DNA of 64,000 nt from Impatiens glandulifera (Eukaryota > Streptophyta > Magnoliopsida > Ericales > Balsaminaceae). The position numbers and the translations under genes were made by a program. Positions 53,655 through 64,000 of this stretch are shown here, piece by piece. How positions within the stretch are numbered: the stretch's first letter is position 1; every line of letters begins with the position of its first letter. Below the pieces are notes generated by a model. It made no database searches. It saw only the letters and a program-made list of their open reading frames with translations, and had not been told where the DNA came from. The stretch is from assembly GCF_907164915.1 (NCBI RefSeq), contig NC_061868.1:23803819-23867818 (forward strand), written 5' to 3'.

Positions 53655-56600
53655 TCGGAAGGGATAATGCTCTTTTTACTCACATTGTCCAGGTCGATTT
53701 TTCCTGCATCAAGAACGGTGGATCGATCGAAGTTCAAAGGATTATGGTAACTATCAAGGATTCTGGGCTGGAACATTTTCTCGATGGACCGATGATCTAC
53801 TATCAAGATGCGGTTCGAGAGTTCTTTAAAACTGCAAAGATAAAGAAGATGGTCATTCATGCGGAGGAGAACGGAGTAAAATTTGAGATATCTGAAAAAG
53901 TATTCGCCGAAGCTCTTCAACTTCCGACGGAGGGGCATGACTTGTCCACCAAACTATCTAAATCTTCAACTCTCAACATTCAAATGATTCTAGCTAATAC
54001 CGATGAATCGGTGTAATTCAATGGAAAGAAGAACTCTATGGGTTTCGAATACCGGATTCTTTGCGATATCATATCCAAGGCGCTTCAGGCTAGAGGGGGA
54101 AATTTTGGCATTATTACTCGGTCGAAATTCGATATGATAGGAAGCATTCGATCAGGTAACCAGATCAACTGGGGAGCATGTTATTTGAAATTTTGTGTGA
54201 AATAGTATCTCCTAAGACCAACCGGTGCTTAGGCTACGCCATGCAGTTCGACAAAATTCTGGTCCATCTTAATATTCCCACCGGTCAATGTATTATTCTC
54301 TCTAACAACAAAATTTTAAACTCTAGCAATATTGAGAAATGCTTTGTTAGAGCTAGCAATATAAAACAAACTAAGGGTAAGGAACCCAAGGTTAAAGAAT
54401 AAAAGGGCAAAGTGTCAAAGGGTAAAGAACCGGTGCATGTGACACCGGTTGTTGAAGAAACCGATACTGAAGAAACTGAATTCGGTCCCAAGCTTTCCGC
54501 TCGAGAAAACCGCGCGGCCACACTAATCAATCTTCAGACTCGTGCCGAGTCTACTGCCAACACTGTCAGTCGTTCTAAAACAAAATGGACTTATCTACCT
54601 GAACAAACGACCCACCCTGAGATAAATATTTCTATCTCCTCTCTTATTCCTTCTCTTAAGGATACTGTAGTACTACTGGTTGCGCTTGCGGTTTTAAAAG
54701 CTCAACCGACAGTATCAAATATTATAAACAATGTTGTGGCTGAAGTCGATCGGATTGCTGAAACTGATCAGACAAGTGTTGATGGTGCGACCACTCGAAT
54801 TGCTGAAACCGATCGAACAGGTTCTGAAAAAGAAGAAGATTGGCTGACCGACATTGATCAAGAAAAAGCCGAGACTAGGGAGCCGACTAAATCTGACACC
54901 AGTAAACCGGAAATCAATGTTCATAATCTTTCTAATGAAGATCAAGAAATGGTCCAAACTGAAACCGGGCCCATTTCAAGTCCTCATGAGGAGGAAGTTG
55001 ATGCTATTATTGAAGATACTGTTGAATTACCGGGCCTCCAAAGAAACGAGAAAGAGGCGGAAAACATTGTGACCAATATTCTTAAAGAGGTTGATGAAAA
55101 GGCATTGGAGACCTCCAATATATTCTATGCATGGGTGAATGTAAGAATGAAAATAAGTTTCAAAGATGTTCTCCTTGAGGTGCCTGAGGAAGAAAAATGG
55201 TCGGCGCTCCTATCTTTAGAAGAAGTGGCTGTCGGTTTAGCAAGAACCACCTTTGTTTATGAATCTTTAACCAGATATCATGTTTCCAAAGCGAATGCTA
55301 AGCGGAGAGCATTATCACCGATTGTCGCAAAGCGGGAGGAGGACTTAAACTTAAATGGAGATGCCACTGGAGTGGATGGTATTGTCCTTACATTGCTCAA
55401 AACTGTAATGGAAGATCTTATTGAAATTATTTACAAGGTTGAAGAAAAACCAATTGAAGAACATATTAACCGAGATGAAACAGAAGATGAGAAATCCTGC
55501 TTTGAAGTCGATCAATCTTCCAAACCGGCATAAACTCCATCGGTGGAACAAGAAATGTTCGATGGAATCGAAACCAGGGAAGAGCGCCAAGCTGAGTTAG
55601 AAGAAAAACACTCTTCTGGTTAACCAAACTCTCTCATTAATATCTCGGAAAATGAAGAAGAAAAAGACAAGGCAACCTCCAATCTGCCTCTCGCTAAATC
55701 GGCCAAAACTTCCTCGGGTAAGTCTTTTGACCGAAATAAGTCAAGAGAAATTAATGTTGACAGATCGACCAGAACAAAAATATCTCTTCACGCCAATTCT
55801 CATGGGGCGCCACCGATGGAACACCAGTCTATCGGTTCACCGCTTCCAATTTATGAAGAACGTCTAAGGGTGCTCATTGACTAAATGATCCAGAAATCTA
55901 TGTCCCCATGGTAAGCATCCATGGAGACTCAAGTAACCAAAGTTCTGAGAGAACGTGCTTCATCATCTCAATCTCACGATATCAAACTGGCGCAAGTACA
56001 TGAGGTAGTCTCTCAGACTCTATCCTCGGTTCAAACTATATCATTACAGCTCTATGAGACGGTAAAGAATCAAGGCGCGACCGACGCAGAAAAACTTAGG
56101 ATGCATGAAGAAGCTGCACGACGATTCCAAGAAGAAGAGGATGCCAAATCTAAGGTAGCTGAGCTAGCCAATGAGAAAGCGACTCAACAAATTCAGGAGA
56201 AACATGATAAGGAAAAAGATGTCTTTCCTCCGATTTCTAAGAATACTAGAGCAGGTAAAAGAAAAGGGCTCAACAGTCTGAAGTAGTAAATGCCGGACCG
56301 AAAATTACAACATCGGCTGGAAATCCTACTTTAAGCACTCAAAATCCGACCTATGAAGAAGATGAAGAGGATGATCAACCTTTAACTCGTAGACCAAGAG
56401 AAATGTATCTACCGATCGAGGCAATACCCCTTCGAGCTGTCCCTCATAGTGCCCGGTCAGACCGACGAATCCGTAGAGTTGGTGGAAGTTCGACCGATGA
56501 TGCCTTTCAGAGCGAAAGAAATGTGGAGTTTGATATTCCTGTACAATCGACAAGGAGTTCTAGGTACAATGTTCCTGGACAACCAGCTGGGTACAATGTT

Positions 56601-56678
56601 CCTAGACAACCAGAAGTTAGCTTTGTGCACAACTTCTTCAATGAATTGATAAACAAACCGGATGAAGGGAGCCACTAA
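53655..56678 (+). pseudogene. ORF-C, second copy, broken
   Basis: Similarity begins IGRDNALFTHIVQVDF, aligned with MGRDSALF of the intact ORF-C; the start codon has become ATC. Stops and shifts: TAA 54014-54016, a shift near 54175, a TAA near 54400, TAA 55531-55533, several to 55920, and a stop near 56286. Open stretches include 54412-55533 (acidic linker and helical middle) and 55921-56286 (coiled coil). The final part to 56678 has a repeated NVPGQPAGYNVPRQP. N-terminal family blocks (LEHFLDGPMIYYQDAVREFF, LQLPTEGHD, QINWG) are recognisable. Confidence 0.85.
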
Positions 56679-56939
56679 CTTATACCTCCATGCTTATCCT
56701 TACTTTATTATGTTTCTAGTACAACTATTATTTTGGGAACTTATAACTATTTTGGGGACTTAATGATCCGGTTTTAGTTTCAAAATGCTAGTTTTGATAA
56801 TTTTAATTAAAAATATCAAAAAGGGAGAAATTGATAAAGAAATTAACCTACAAAATTTTTTCTCAAATCAAATTAAATTAAAGCGGCCAACAATTACAAG
56901 TTTTAAATATTTAACTTAAATAATCAAAAAGGGAAAATT
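56679..56939 (+). repeat. Double polypurine module, Sirevirus 2
   Basis: ATCAAAAAGGGAGAAATTG at about 56815 and AATCAAAAAGGGAAAATT at about 56922-56939. The second lies directly before the LTR. Confidence 0.8.
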
Positions 56940-58297
56940 TGTTAAATTAAATACATAGTTAATTAGTAGGTAATTAACTATCTAAAGAACTTAACCAAAT
57001 TCACTGTTTGTGTAGGAAACGCAAGAATCAGTCATACTCTCAAATCATCTTTATCACTCTAGACCGGTCGACCGATATCATAGAGGCGACACAAATTCTC
57101 TAATCAAACTATCTTTTCGGCTATCTTTACAACAAAATTAGTAGAAGATTGGCTTAGCAATGAAAAACGGATTTAGCGCTCAGCTGCAGGATCGGTAAAC
57201 CCGTACCTCAGAGATCGGTTTTTATTCTTCGGCAATAAGACCGGTAAACCGATATTGGAACAACAACTTAACCGGTAGGGTGTCCGGTCGGTACAATACT
57301 TGGTGCAATCCTAAACTACCATACAAAAATAACCGACAGTTTAATCGATCAGACCAAAGATATGGAACAAATGGAAGTTTCCATTTTGGTGAAATCAGAT
57401 TACTTTGGTAATATGCAGAAGGAATCCTTCAAATATGCAGACTATTTTGGTATAAGTCTGATGATAGACTTTGGGAAGCAAAATACTGCTAAAAGTGATA
57501 AGTTACCTATTTTGGTATAAGTCCAACAGCAGTCCCCAAGGAGCAGGTATCTGTCAAACCGCTCTAGATGATAAAATCAATAGAAGACAAAACTGGCTGG
57601 CTGTATTGCTCCTTGGGAAGTATCAACCGCATTAAATGTCATGCAGTTATTTATTGACCAACCAATCAGAATCAAGGATCCAAGGATTACCATGCAAGTA
57701 TCCGTTGTATGAGAAATATGACCGTTGTCATGTTCTCACTATTTAAGAGAAGCTTGAAGAGAAGCAGCAACATATCAAGAATACCACGACATACAATATA
57801 CAAAACAATGAGACAACATATTTTAGAATCATCAAAGTCTAAACTATTATTACTTACATACTGTCCAAAAGTTCTAAGTGTATTGCAATTCCATTCACTC
57901 TATGTACGAAGTGAGAGTTGTCAGTCAATAACGAGCAGTAAATAAACTTCGGTTATTTGACGTGTTGTAAAGTGGGTTGAATATTCTTAGTGAATATCCT
58001 TCTCAAGGTTTAAGAAGAAGGGGTGACGTAGGAGCTTTATCTCCGAACATCTATAAATCTTGTGTTGTGTTTCTCCTCTACTTCATATTTTCTTTTCGTT
58101 GTCTTAACCGTGAGTGTGTTGTTGCTTCAAGTTGAAATGAACAGTTCTGCACTTAAACTTGGTTCAAGAGTTTGTGACAACTTGCGTAGTATAAAGATCG
58201 ATATTAACTTTTAACCGAGTTAATATCAACCAACGTAATGTGTAAGCGTTCATCCAAGCTAGACCCCCGGTCTTCAGCGGTGATCCCGATCCTAACA
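56940..58297 (+). repeat. Sirevirus 2 3' LTR
   Basis: 1358 bp, TGTTAAATTA...CCTAACA. Shares GAAGGGGTGACGTAGGAG, GTTCAAGAGTTTGTGACA and CCCCCGGTC with the other Sirevirus LTRs. It is rich in ACCGG words. Confidence 0.92.
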
Positions 58298-58612
58298 TTC
58301 AGGCTTATATAATTTGGTCTTATATAATTCAAACGAACTCCTATCCCCAATTGACTAACATTCAAGATTAGATAATTCTTAGGTTTTTGTTAAATAAGAT
58401 TTTTATAATATTAGAAAACTAGAACATTAGAATTATCCATACACAAGCCTTATGCGATACTTCTGCCCACTCCCAAACGTAATTTTGGATGTATTATAAA
58501 ATTGCATGGAGGCATGTTGTTGGATCAGGCCTTCGAGTAGGGTCTTAAGAGCATCCATCTTTGGTTGCTACCGGGTTTCTTTCATTTGAGGATCGTCTTG
58601 CTCTGATACCAA
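58298..58612 (-). mobile_element. Fragment of another LTR element (primer site and gag start)
   Basis: On the minus strand TTGGTATCAGAGC (PBS-like, 58600-58612) is followed by a Met and the short frame MDALKTLLEGLIQQHASM (about 58556-58503), then AT-rich non-coding DNA to 58298. It looks like the beginning of the internal part of a retrotransposon without its LTR. Lineage not determined. Confidence 0.5.
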
Positions 58613-58937
58613 GAATGTCTACAGTGTATCTAGCATCACACATTTGACTGATACTTAGCAAATTAAAACGTAGGTTTTCAACTAAGAGTACATTATCAAT
58701 TGTTAGGTTACCATGGACAATCTTACCCTTGCCCACAGTTCTACCTTTTGAATTGTCACCGAAGGTGATTAATGCACCGGTTTCTATTCTGATGTCGGTT
58801 AAAAGATTATTGTTTCCGGTCATATGTCTGGAGCAACCACTATCTAAGTACCATTCAGAGTTTCCTAGCCGTTTCTTTATATCCTGCAAAATGTACATAT
58901 TTACAACTATTTGGTACCCACATTTACTTGGGTCCAC
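58613..58937 (-). pseudogene. Protease region of inverted Sirevirus fragment, truncated
   Basis: [19 protein letters not shown] start as in Sirevirus 1 and an intact [13 protein letters not shown] site; truncated at 58613, where an unrelated retroelement frame takes over. Confidence 0.88.
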
Positions 58938-58974
58938 AGGCCATTAGTCCCTTGGGTATCCAGACCTTGACAAA

Positions 58975-60700
58975 TCAGACAGCTTTCCTGGTTATGGTTT
59001 TAACTATCTTTCTGGCATTCGGTTTTGAGTCATTCGGCTTTCCTAATAAGGCCTTGTATGAGGGTGATCTTTGGTTTGTCCTATGCGGTTGTGAGTTGGC
59101 TTTCTTATTATTGAACATGTTGGCTTTCCTTTTCTCAGGGTGAAGCCATTTTTCAGAGTCAGTTGGACCTACATAGGTTAGTTTTTCTTCCGTATAATAG
59201 GCAGTCAATTCCTCTTCAGCGGTTAAGGAACTTCTGACGAAACTTACAAAAGGAAGGTCATCCTTTGAGAGCCTTACTTTGTCAACGGGTTTTTGGTTTT
59301 TGGATCTATCGTTTTTGTATCCTAGGCCAAACATGCAAAAAGGGTGTCTCTTATAACTACACATCTTTCTTACCATGTCACTAGATCTTTTATATGCCGC
59401 CATTTTATACTGGAGTCGGGCATTTTCCTCCTCGGTCAATTCTCGAGCTGGCTCATTAGACTGTTCGGTCTTAGGTGATGGTTCAGGTGCTGACTTGGAT
59501 TCTAAGGTGGGAGTTTCATCAAGTTGTATGATCTCTGGTTCGGTCAAGATGGGTACTATGAGGTCTGCTCTAAAGTTGGGTTTCTTAGGTAATAAGGTTA
59601 ACAGGTTCTTATATTCTGCTACCATATCATTCAATGTATTATATAACTCATCTTTAGTAAATTCTTCACAAGGAGAGTCAAATACTTGTTCCTCATTTGC
59701 CATGAGGCATGTGAGTTCATCATCACTGTCACTGTGAGCCCATAAGCTTCCTCCATCATCGGCTATCAGTGCTTTCTGAACCTCACTCCCTTCACCGGTT
59801 TGTTGGTAGTTATTTCGGTTATTTTGATTGTCCGGTTTCCGGTCATCTCTCCTCGGTTTTCTGCATTCCCACTTGAAGTGTCCCAGACAGTTGCAGTTAT
59901 AACACCTTACGTTTGATTTATCACCATAGTTGTAGTTGTTTGTCGGTTAACTTCTCTTCATGAATCTCCCAAATTTCTGTGCAAGCATTGCCATGGCATC
60001 CTCAGTGAACTGTTCAGCGGTTCTGATCGGTGCAGGTACAACCGGTTCTGTGGATGTGATCAATGCTCTGGTTGAGGTTGAGGCTGAGACTTCTTCTTCA
60101 GTCCTAGATCTCATTTCAAACTCATATACCTTAAGGTCTTCGAATACATCGTGTAGCTTCATCTTGCTTAGGCAGTTTGATTCCCTCATTACCATTGTCT
60201 TTATGTCCCATGCACTTGGGAGAGATCTTAATGTTTTCATAATGACTTCCTTGTTGTCATACCTCTTGCCAAGAGTTGCTAGCTCGTCTAACACACCTGT
60301 GAACCGGTCACTGTATTCTCTCATTGTTTCTCCCGGTTTCATCTTGATGCTTTCAAACTTTTGAGTAGCTACCATTACCTTGTTTTCCTTGGTTCTTTCA
60401 TTTCCCTCATGGATCTGAATAACCGTTTCCCATATTTCCTTTGCGGGTTTTACAGTCTCTGATCTTGCAGTACGTGTTTCTGTCCACACCGTTGGAGATC
60501 CGGTTTCTGGCATGGTTATCCAAATTGTTTCTTCTCCTATCTTCATCTGTCCAATCCTTCCTGTCCTTGTCAATGATTATCGGTCCTTCGGCTATGATGA
60601 ACTGCATCTCATCATCCATGGTGATTAAGTGTAGGTGCATGCATGTCTTCTAGTTGGCAAAGTCATCACCTTCTAGCATAGGGGGCCTATCGAATGACAT
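58975..60700 (-). pseudogene. Gag of inverted Sirevirus fragment, broken
   Basis: Same domain order as gag at 16128. Breaks: a TAG at 60648-60650 soon after the start, a frameshift near 60420-60570 (two overlapping open frames), a stop near 59945 before the zinc knuckle, and further interruptions to the next open frame at 59703-58975 (long acidic/basic tail). Not translatable as one protein. Confidence 0.88.
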
Positions 60701-60756
60701 GCTTGCTTGAGTATTAAAACTAACTGCTCTGATACCAATTGTTAGAATCTAGGTCG

Positions 60757-63106
60757 AGAGACTTTCGAAGCGGCTTGCCAGGTTCTCTCGGCAACCGCGA
60801 CTCCTGTAGAAGTTTCCGGAAAGAAGTCATCACTTCGACCAGAATACATACCGCTTTGTGACATCTTCACCAAATCGGTCCAGGCAAGAGGGAGAAATTT
60901 TGAGAATCTCACCAAGGCGAAAATCGAGATGATTGCCGGTTTACTAAACGACATCAGAATAAACTGAGCAAGGGAAATCTTCAACAACCTTAAAGAAATG
61001 GTGGTACCGGGTTCCACTCGGTCATGGGGTTACGCTATCCCACTTGGGAAGATTGTGCTTCACCACAACGTCAACACCGGTCTGGGTGTTCTTCTTCCAT
61101 CAAGCAAAATAATAAGATCCCACCAGTTCAAGGAAAGAAAGAGCAGCACGACGGTCTCTACGGTTGGCCGAAAGAAGAAGCCCGCCGCTAAGAAACCGGT
61201 TCCGGCAAAGGGCAGATCCTGAGGCAAGAAAGACAAACAACCGATAGAATTCGCGGATCCGATTTTTGAAACGCGAAATGAGGACGATTCGGCCTCAAGC
61301 TCGGACCGAACAGTGTCACATCATACCGAGGAATATGAGTCCGGTAAAGAAAAAGAACCGATAGACGAGGAACAATCGGCCAGTCTTGAAAATGCCGATA
61401 CTTGTGCAGACGGCCCTAAGGAAGAAGACGTCCACGATAACGACAACATCCAGGAGATGGCCGAGAATATCGTGCGCAGAATTATGGAGGAAATTGATCT
61501 GCAAGCTCACGAGGCATCCGAAGTATACTGTGAGTGGTTCCGGTACCGGTGCAACAAATTCTTCAAACATATGCTTCCGAGCCTAACCACTGGACAAAGA
61601 TTCGAAAGGTTGATGGAGATAGAGGAAGACGTCATCAGCCTAACAAAAGCTACGGATCCCAACGAAGCCTTGGACTGACACGCAATAGTGGAACCGCGTG
61701 CCCGGCTACAAAAGCTAGCCGAACATATTCGAAAGCTTACAGAAAGATATAATCCAGGAACACCGAAGTCTCAACTACAACTCTTGGTGTTGGATCTACT
61801 TGCGGTCAAGAAAGGAGAATTCATCGACGAAGTGGCGCAGCTTGAAGCGGTGCGCGAACAGCAAGATACAACGCACTCTCCAACTCTTGAGAATGTTGAC
61901 GGTCACAATCCAAGCGATACGTCTTCTCCAGCGGATCAGACGATCGACATGACCAACGATAGGACAAAGCCTCCTCTCACAGACAATCTTGAATCTGATC
62001 AACCCGGGGATTCAGAACCGGCCATTACGGAAGAGAAGGTCATCACTATCATCAACGAATTTGCCAACACCATGGTTCGACCATGGAAGAAGAAAATCAA
62101 GAAAACCGCGGTCGAAGCGCTCAAGTTAGCCGAGACAACAAGGGATGATCTTGGGAAGGCAAACGATCGGATCACGTCGGTCGAAACCAACTATGGTGAA
62201 GTCGATGTTCTATATGGCGCTCACCTTAAGCGAACAATAGCCTTGGAGGACATGACTCCAAAGTTGGCGGATGACTTCAAATCGGTCAGCCAAAGGGTGG
62301 TGGAGTTGGAACGGTCTCAAGAAAAGACCGAGCAACGGCTTACAAAGGCCGATGAGGACCTGGGGCGGTCAGGCACCCAAACCGACTCAACACTCGACAT
62401 GGTCATATGACTTGAAGAGAAGAATGTAATCCTTGAGGAACGAAACAACAAACTTGAAGCCGACCACAAGGCGGTCAACGAACAAGTGAATGAACTGATA
62501 AATGCCAAGCTTTCTGCGGATAAGGCAATGGAGGAGGCAAACGCTCAGGCGGCTAAGAAACTCCAGGATGCGATGGATGAGCGGAACCGAACACAAAAGG
62601 AGGCACCACGGTCTGATGCGAACTTCAACGAACGCTTACGGATATTAACGACCAAAAATCCGGAACTCGCAAAATCCATAGCAGCTCGAGAAGCCAAGGA
62701 GGCAAAGCGGTTCAACGCTGAGAAACAAATGTTCGACGAATATGCAAAGGCTCACAAGAAGACCCAGGCGACTCCCTCCTCTTCGGCTCCGACAACACGA
62801 AAACGGAAAGATCCTTCGAAGAAGGCTCAAGTCGCCGAGATGCTGGAAAGAATCACCGAGACGGTTGTTGACCCTCCACTCAACCCGGCTCTGCAAACCG
62901 AGGATGACTTTGAAGAGGATCTCGAGCCGCAACCCACAAGACAACGAGTTTTCAATGCGGTTCCAGTCAGTATGGTCGGTCAACCGCTCCCTCCTCATAG
63001 GGACACCTCGAGAGCTGGAGGTTCATCTTCAAGGCCGGCTCAACCGGCTAAGGGACAACCAACAGATGAACTGATGGAAGACTTCCTGCCATCCAGATTG
63101 AACTAA
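60757..63106 (+). pseudogene. ORF-C, third copy, broken
   Basis: Open pieces at 60998-61222, 61313-61678, 61688-62410 and 62486-63106 are separated by stops (near 60966, 61220, 61676 and 62408), all continuing similarity to the intact ORF-C. Readable: RGRNFENLTKAKIEMIAG, GYAIPLGKIVLHHNVNTG, an acidic linker, a coiled coil, and a basic C-terminal part (TTRKRKDPSKKAQVAEML). At least one frame change accompanies the stops. The four EDAAPI repeats of copy 1 are missing, so they arose in copy 1. Confidence 0.88.
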
Positions 63107-63230
63107 TAGGGGCTCTCTTATTCACCTTTACTTATGTTTACTTCGGTTTTTTACATATATAGTATTTTGCCCTTCTGCGGTTATCTTTACTTATATATAT
63201 ATATATATAAAGTTCTTTTTGGGAAACCGA

Positions 63231-63468
63231 CCTACATTTGCAACCTTACATGGTTTTGATAATTTTAAATAAAATAATCAAAAAGGGAGAAATTGATAAG
63301 ATAAAAGATAAAATTTTCTTCAAAATTTTCCAAAATTTTTCGAAAAACTCTCCCAAGTCAGTTTCAAAATTCCGGCAAAAACAAACTCTTAAAAATAGAA
63401 CCGACCTACATTTGCAATCCTACATGATTTTGATAATTTTAAATAAAATAATCAAAAAGGGAGAAATT
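63231..63468 (+). repeat. Double polypurine module, Sirevirus 3
   Basis: AATCAAAAAGGGAGAAATTG at about 63277 and 63450, about 175 bp apart. The second adjoins the LTR start. Confidence 0.85.
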
Positions 63469-64000
63469 GTTAGATAAAATTAGACCGGTTAATAGAACTT
63501 AACACAAATAAACTTCCTATGCAGGAACAGACAAAGAACTGGACCGGTCAAATCACTGAACCGGTTAAGAAACTCAACCAGTCAAACACCTAAACCAACC
63601 AGAAACCTGACCGAACAAGAAGGCAAGATCGGTCAAAACAAGAAGGCCGGAAATACTATACATTCGGTCATTTAGAAGCCAAGGAATAACCGGAAGCCAT
63701 CCGGTTAACAAACGTAACCGACCAGCATAAAAAGATACTTCGGGTATCTGTTGAGAATGATACCAAAGGAACAGACTGAACATTGCCATATTCATACAAG
63801 TCTGAGGACAGTCTGCAGGCTGTAGAAGACCGTCCTACAAGATCTTTTCACTTCAGGATAAATCAGAAAGACAATCTTCCAAGTACAAACAACTGTCTAA
63901 CCGACAACCACCATATTGAGTAAAAGACAAACCTAGCCGGTTTGTCCTACATACTGGAAGATTAGACCGCCAGGTCTGAAAGGTTGACCGCCAGGTATGA
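63469..64000 (+). repeat. Sirevirus 3 3' LTR, partial
   Basis: Starts TGTTAGATAAAATTAGACCGG and follows the Sirevirus 1 LTR with many substitutions to the window end. The TATA box and 3' half are outside. Confidence 0.9.

Larger units (their letters stand above)
52062..58297 (+). mobile_element. Sirevirus 2: 5'-truncated relative with ORFs A, B, C and 3' LTR
   Basis: Order as in the Sirevirus 1 3' part: ORF-A tail, ORF-B, ORF-C, double polypurine module, LTR. Gag and pol are absent; the copy starts abruptly inside ORF-A. LTR end CCTAACA at 58297. It is clearly diverged from Sirevirus 1 in protein and LTR sequence, so it is a different subfamily or an older insertion. No target duplication can be tested. 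Confidence 0.88.
58613..60756 (-). mobile_element. Inverted Sirevirus gag-protease fragment
   Basis: Minus strand: 17 bases of LTR end (60756-60740), primer site TGGTATCAGAGC (60739-60728), gag from ATG at 60700, CCHC knuckle, long gag tail, and protease [10 protein letters not shown]. Then it breaks off near QMCDARYTVD, where Sirevirus 1 continues to integrase. Close relative of Sirevirus 1. Confidence 0.9.
60757..64000 (+). mobile_element. Sirevirus 3: ORF-C, polypurine modules and partial 3' LTR
   Basis: Begins inside ORF-C (aligned with about residue 106 of the 882-residue protein) directly against the inverted fragment. It continues through the coiled coil, two polypurine modules and an LTR that runs off the window. 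Closer to Sirevirus 1 than Sirevirus 2 by eye. Confidence 0.88.

Noticed and set aside
57709..57945. 78-codon frame in the Sirevirus 2 LTR
   Set aside because: Lies in LTR leader sequence after the TATA region; no similarity and no counterpart in the other LTRs.

Overview
This is a plant nuclear window, probably from a flowering plant. It has spliced genes with GT/AG introns, a tonoplast aquaporin, a captured piece of the photosystem I gene PSAO, and several families of plant LTR retrotransposons. No species can be named. Transposable elements fill most of it. Only two ordinary host genes are visible, at 43.5-47.0 kb.

Layout. (1) 1-30.9 kb is a nest. A minus-strand Ty3/gypsy Tat-type LTR (about 1-1070 and 28591-30895) is split by a very large Ty1/copia Sirevirus (1071-28585, 5-bp target duplication AGTCC). 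Its 5' LTR is in turn split by a second Tat element (1783-15480). Without its guest the Sirevirus is about 13.8 kb. After gag-pol it carries three extra ORFs, here called A, B and C. They are paralogous to one another and each is preceded by its own TATA-like sequence. The inner Tat element has nearly identical LTRs but a pol full of stops, no recognisable complete gag or protease, and a long 3' region with two tandem arrays. (2) 30.9-42.4 kb is a degenerate minus-strand DUF1985/Ulp1-protease gene of the kind carried by Mutator-like elements (MULEs). It is interrupted by a Ty1/copia element (31853-38034, TSD TCTCA) and by a Sirevirus-family solo LTR (40948-42208, TSD GTTTC). Its right end has a MULE terminal sequence related to the one at 47.5-49.7 kb. 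(3) 43.5-47.0 kb holds two convergent host genes: a DUF455 ferritin-like protein (four exons, +) and a TIP1-type aquaporin (three exons, -). (4) 47454-49687 is a Pack-MULE with 148-bp terminal inverted repeats and a 9-bp target duplication. It carries a tRNA-Lys-like gene and exon pieces of PSAO. (5) 51.1-64 kb holds a UBN2-type gag remnant, a second 5'-truncated Sirevirus with ORFs A, B and C and its 3' LTR, an inverted Sirevirus gag-protease fragment, and a third Sirevirus 3' part whose LTR runs off the window.

How the parts relate. The most unusual content is the A/B/C ORF family, seen in three Sirevirus copies, two of which keep an open ORF-B. Next are the pair of related MULEs, in which the half-site of a subterminal palindrome is multiplied inside the element. 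Third is a 67-bp tandem array in the Tat 3' region, whose monomers form two potential hairpins with paired substitutions. All identity figures and counts are by eye and approximate.
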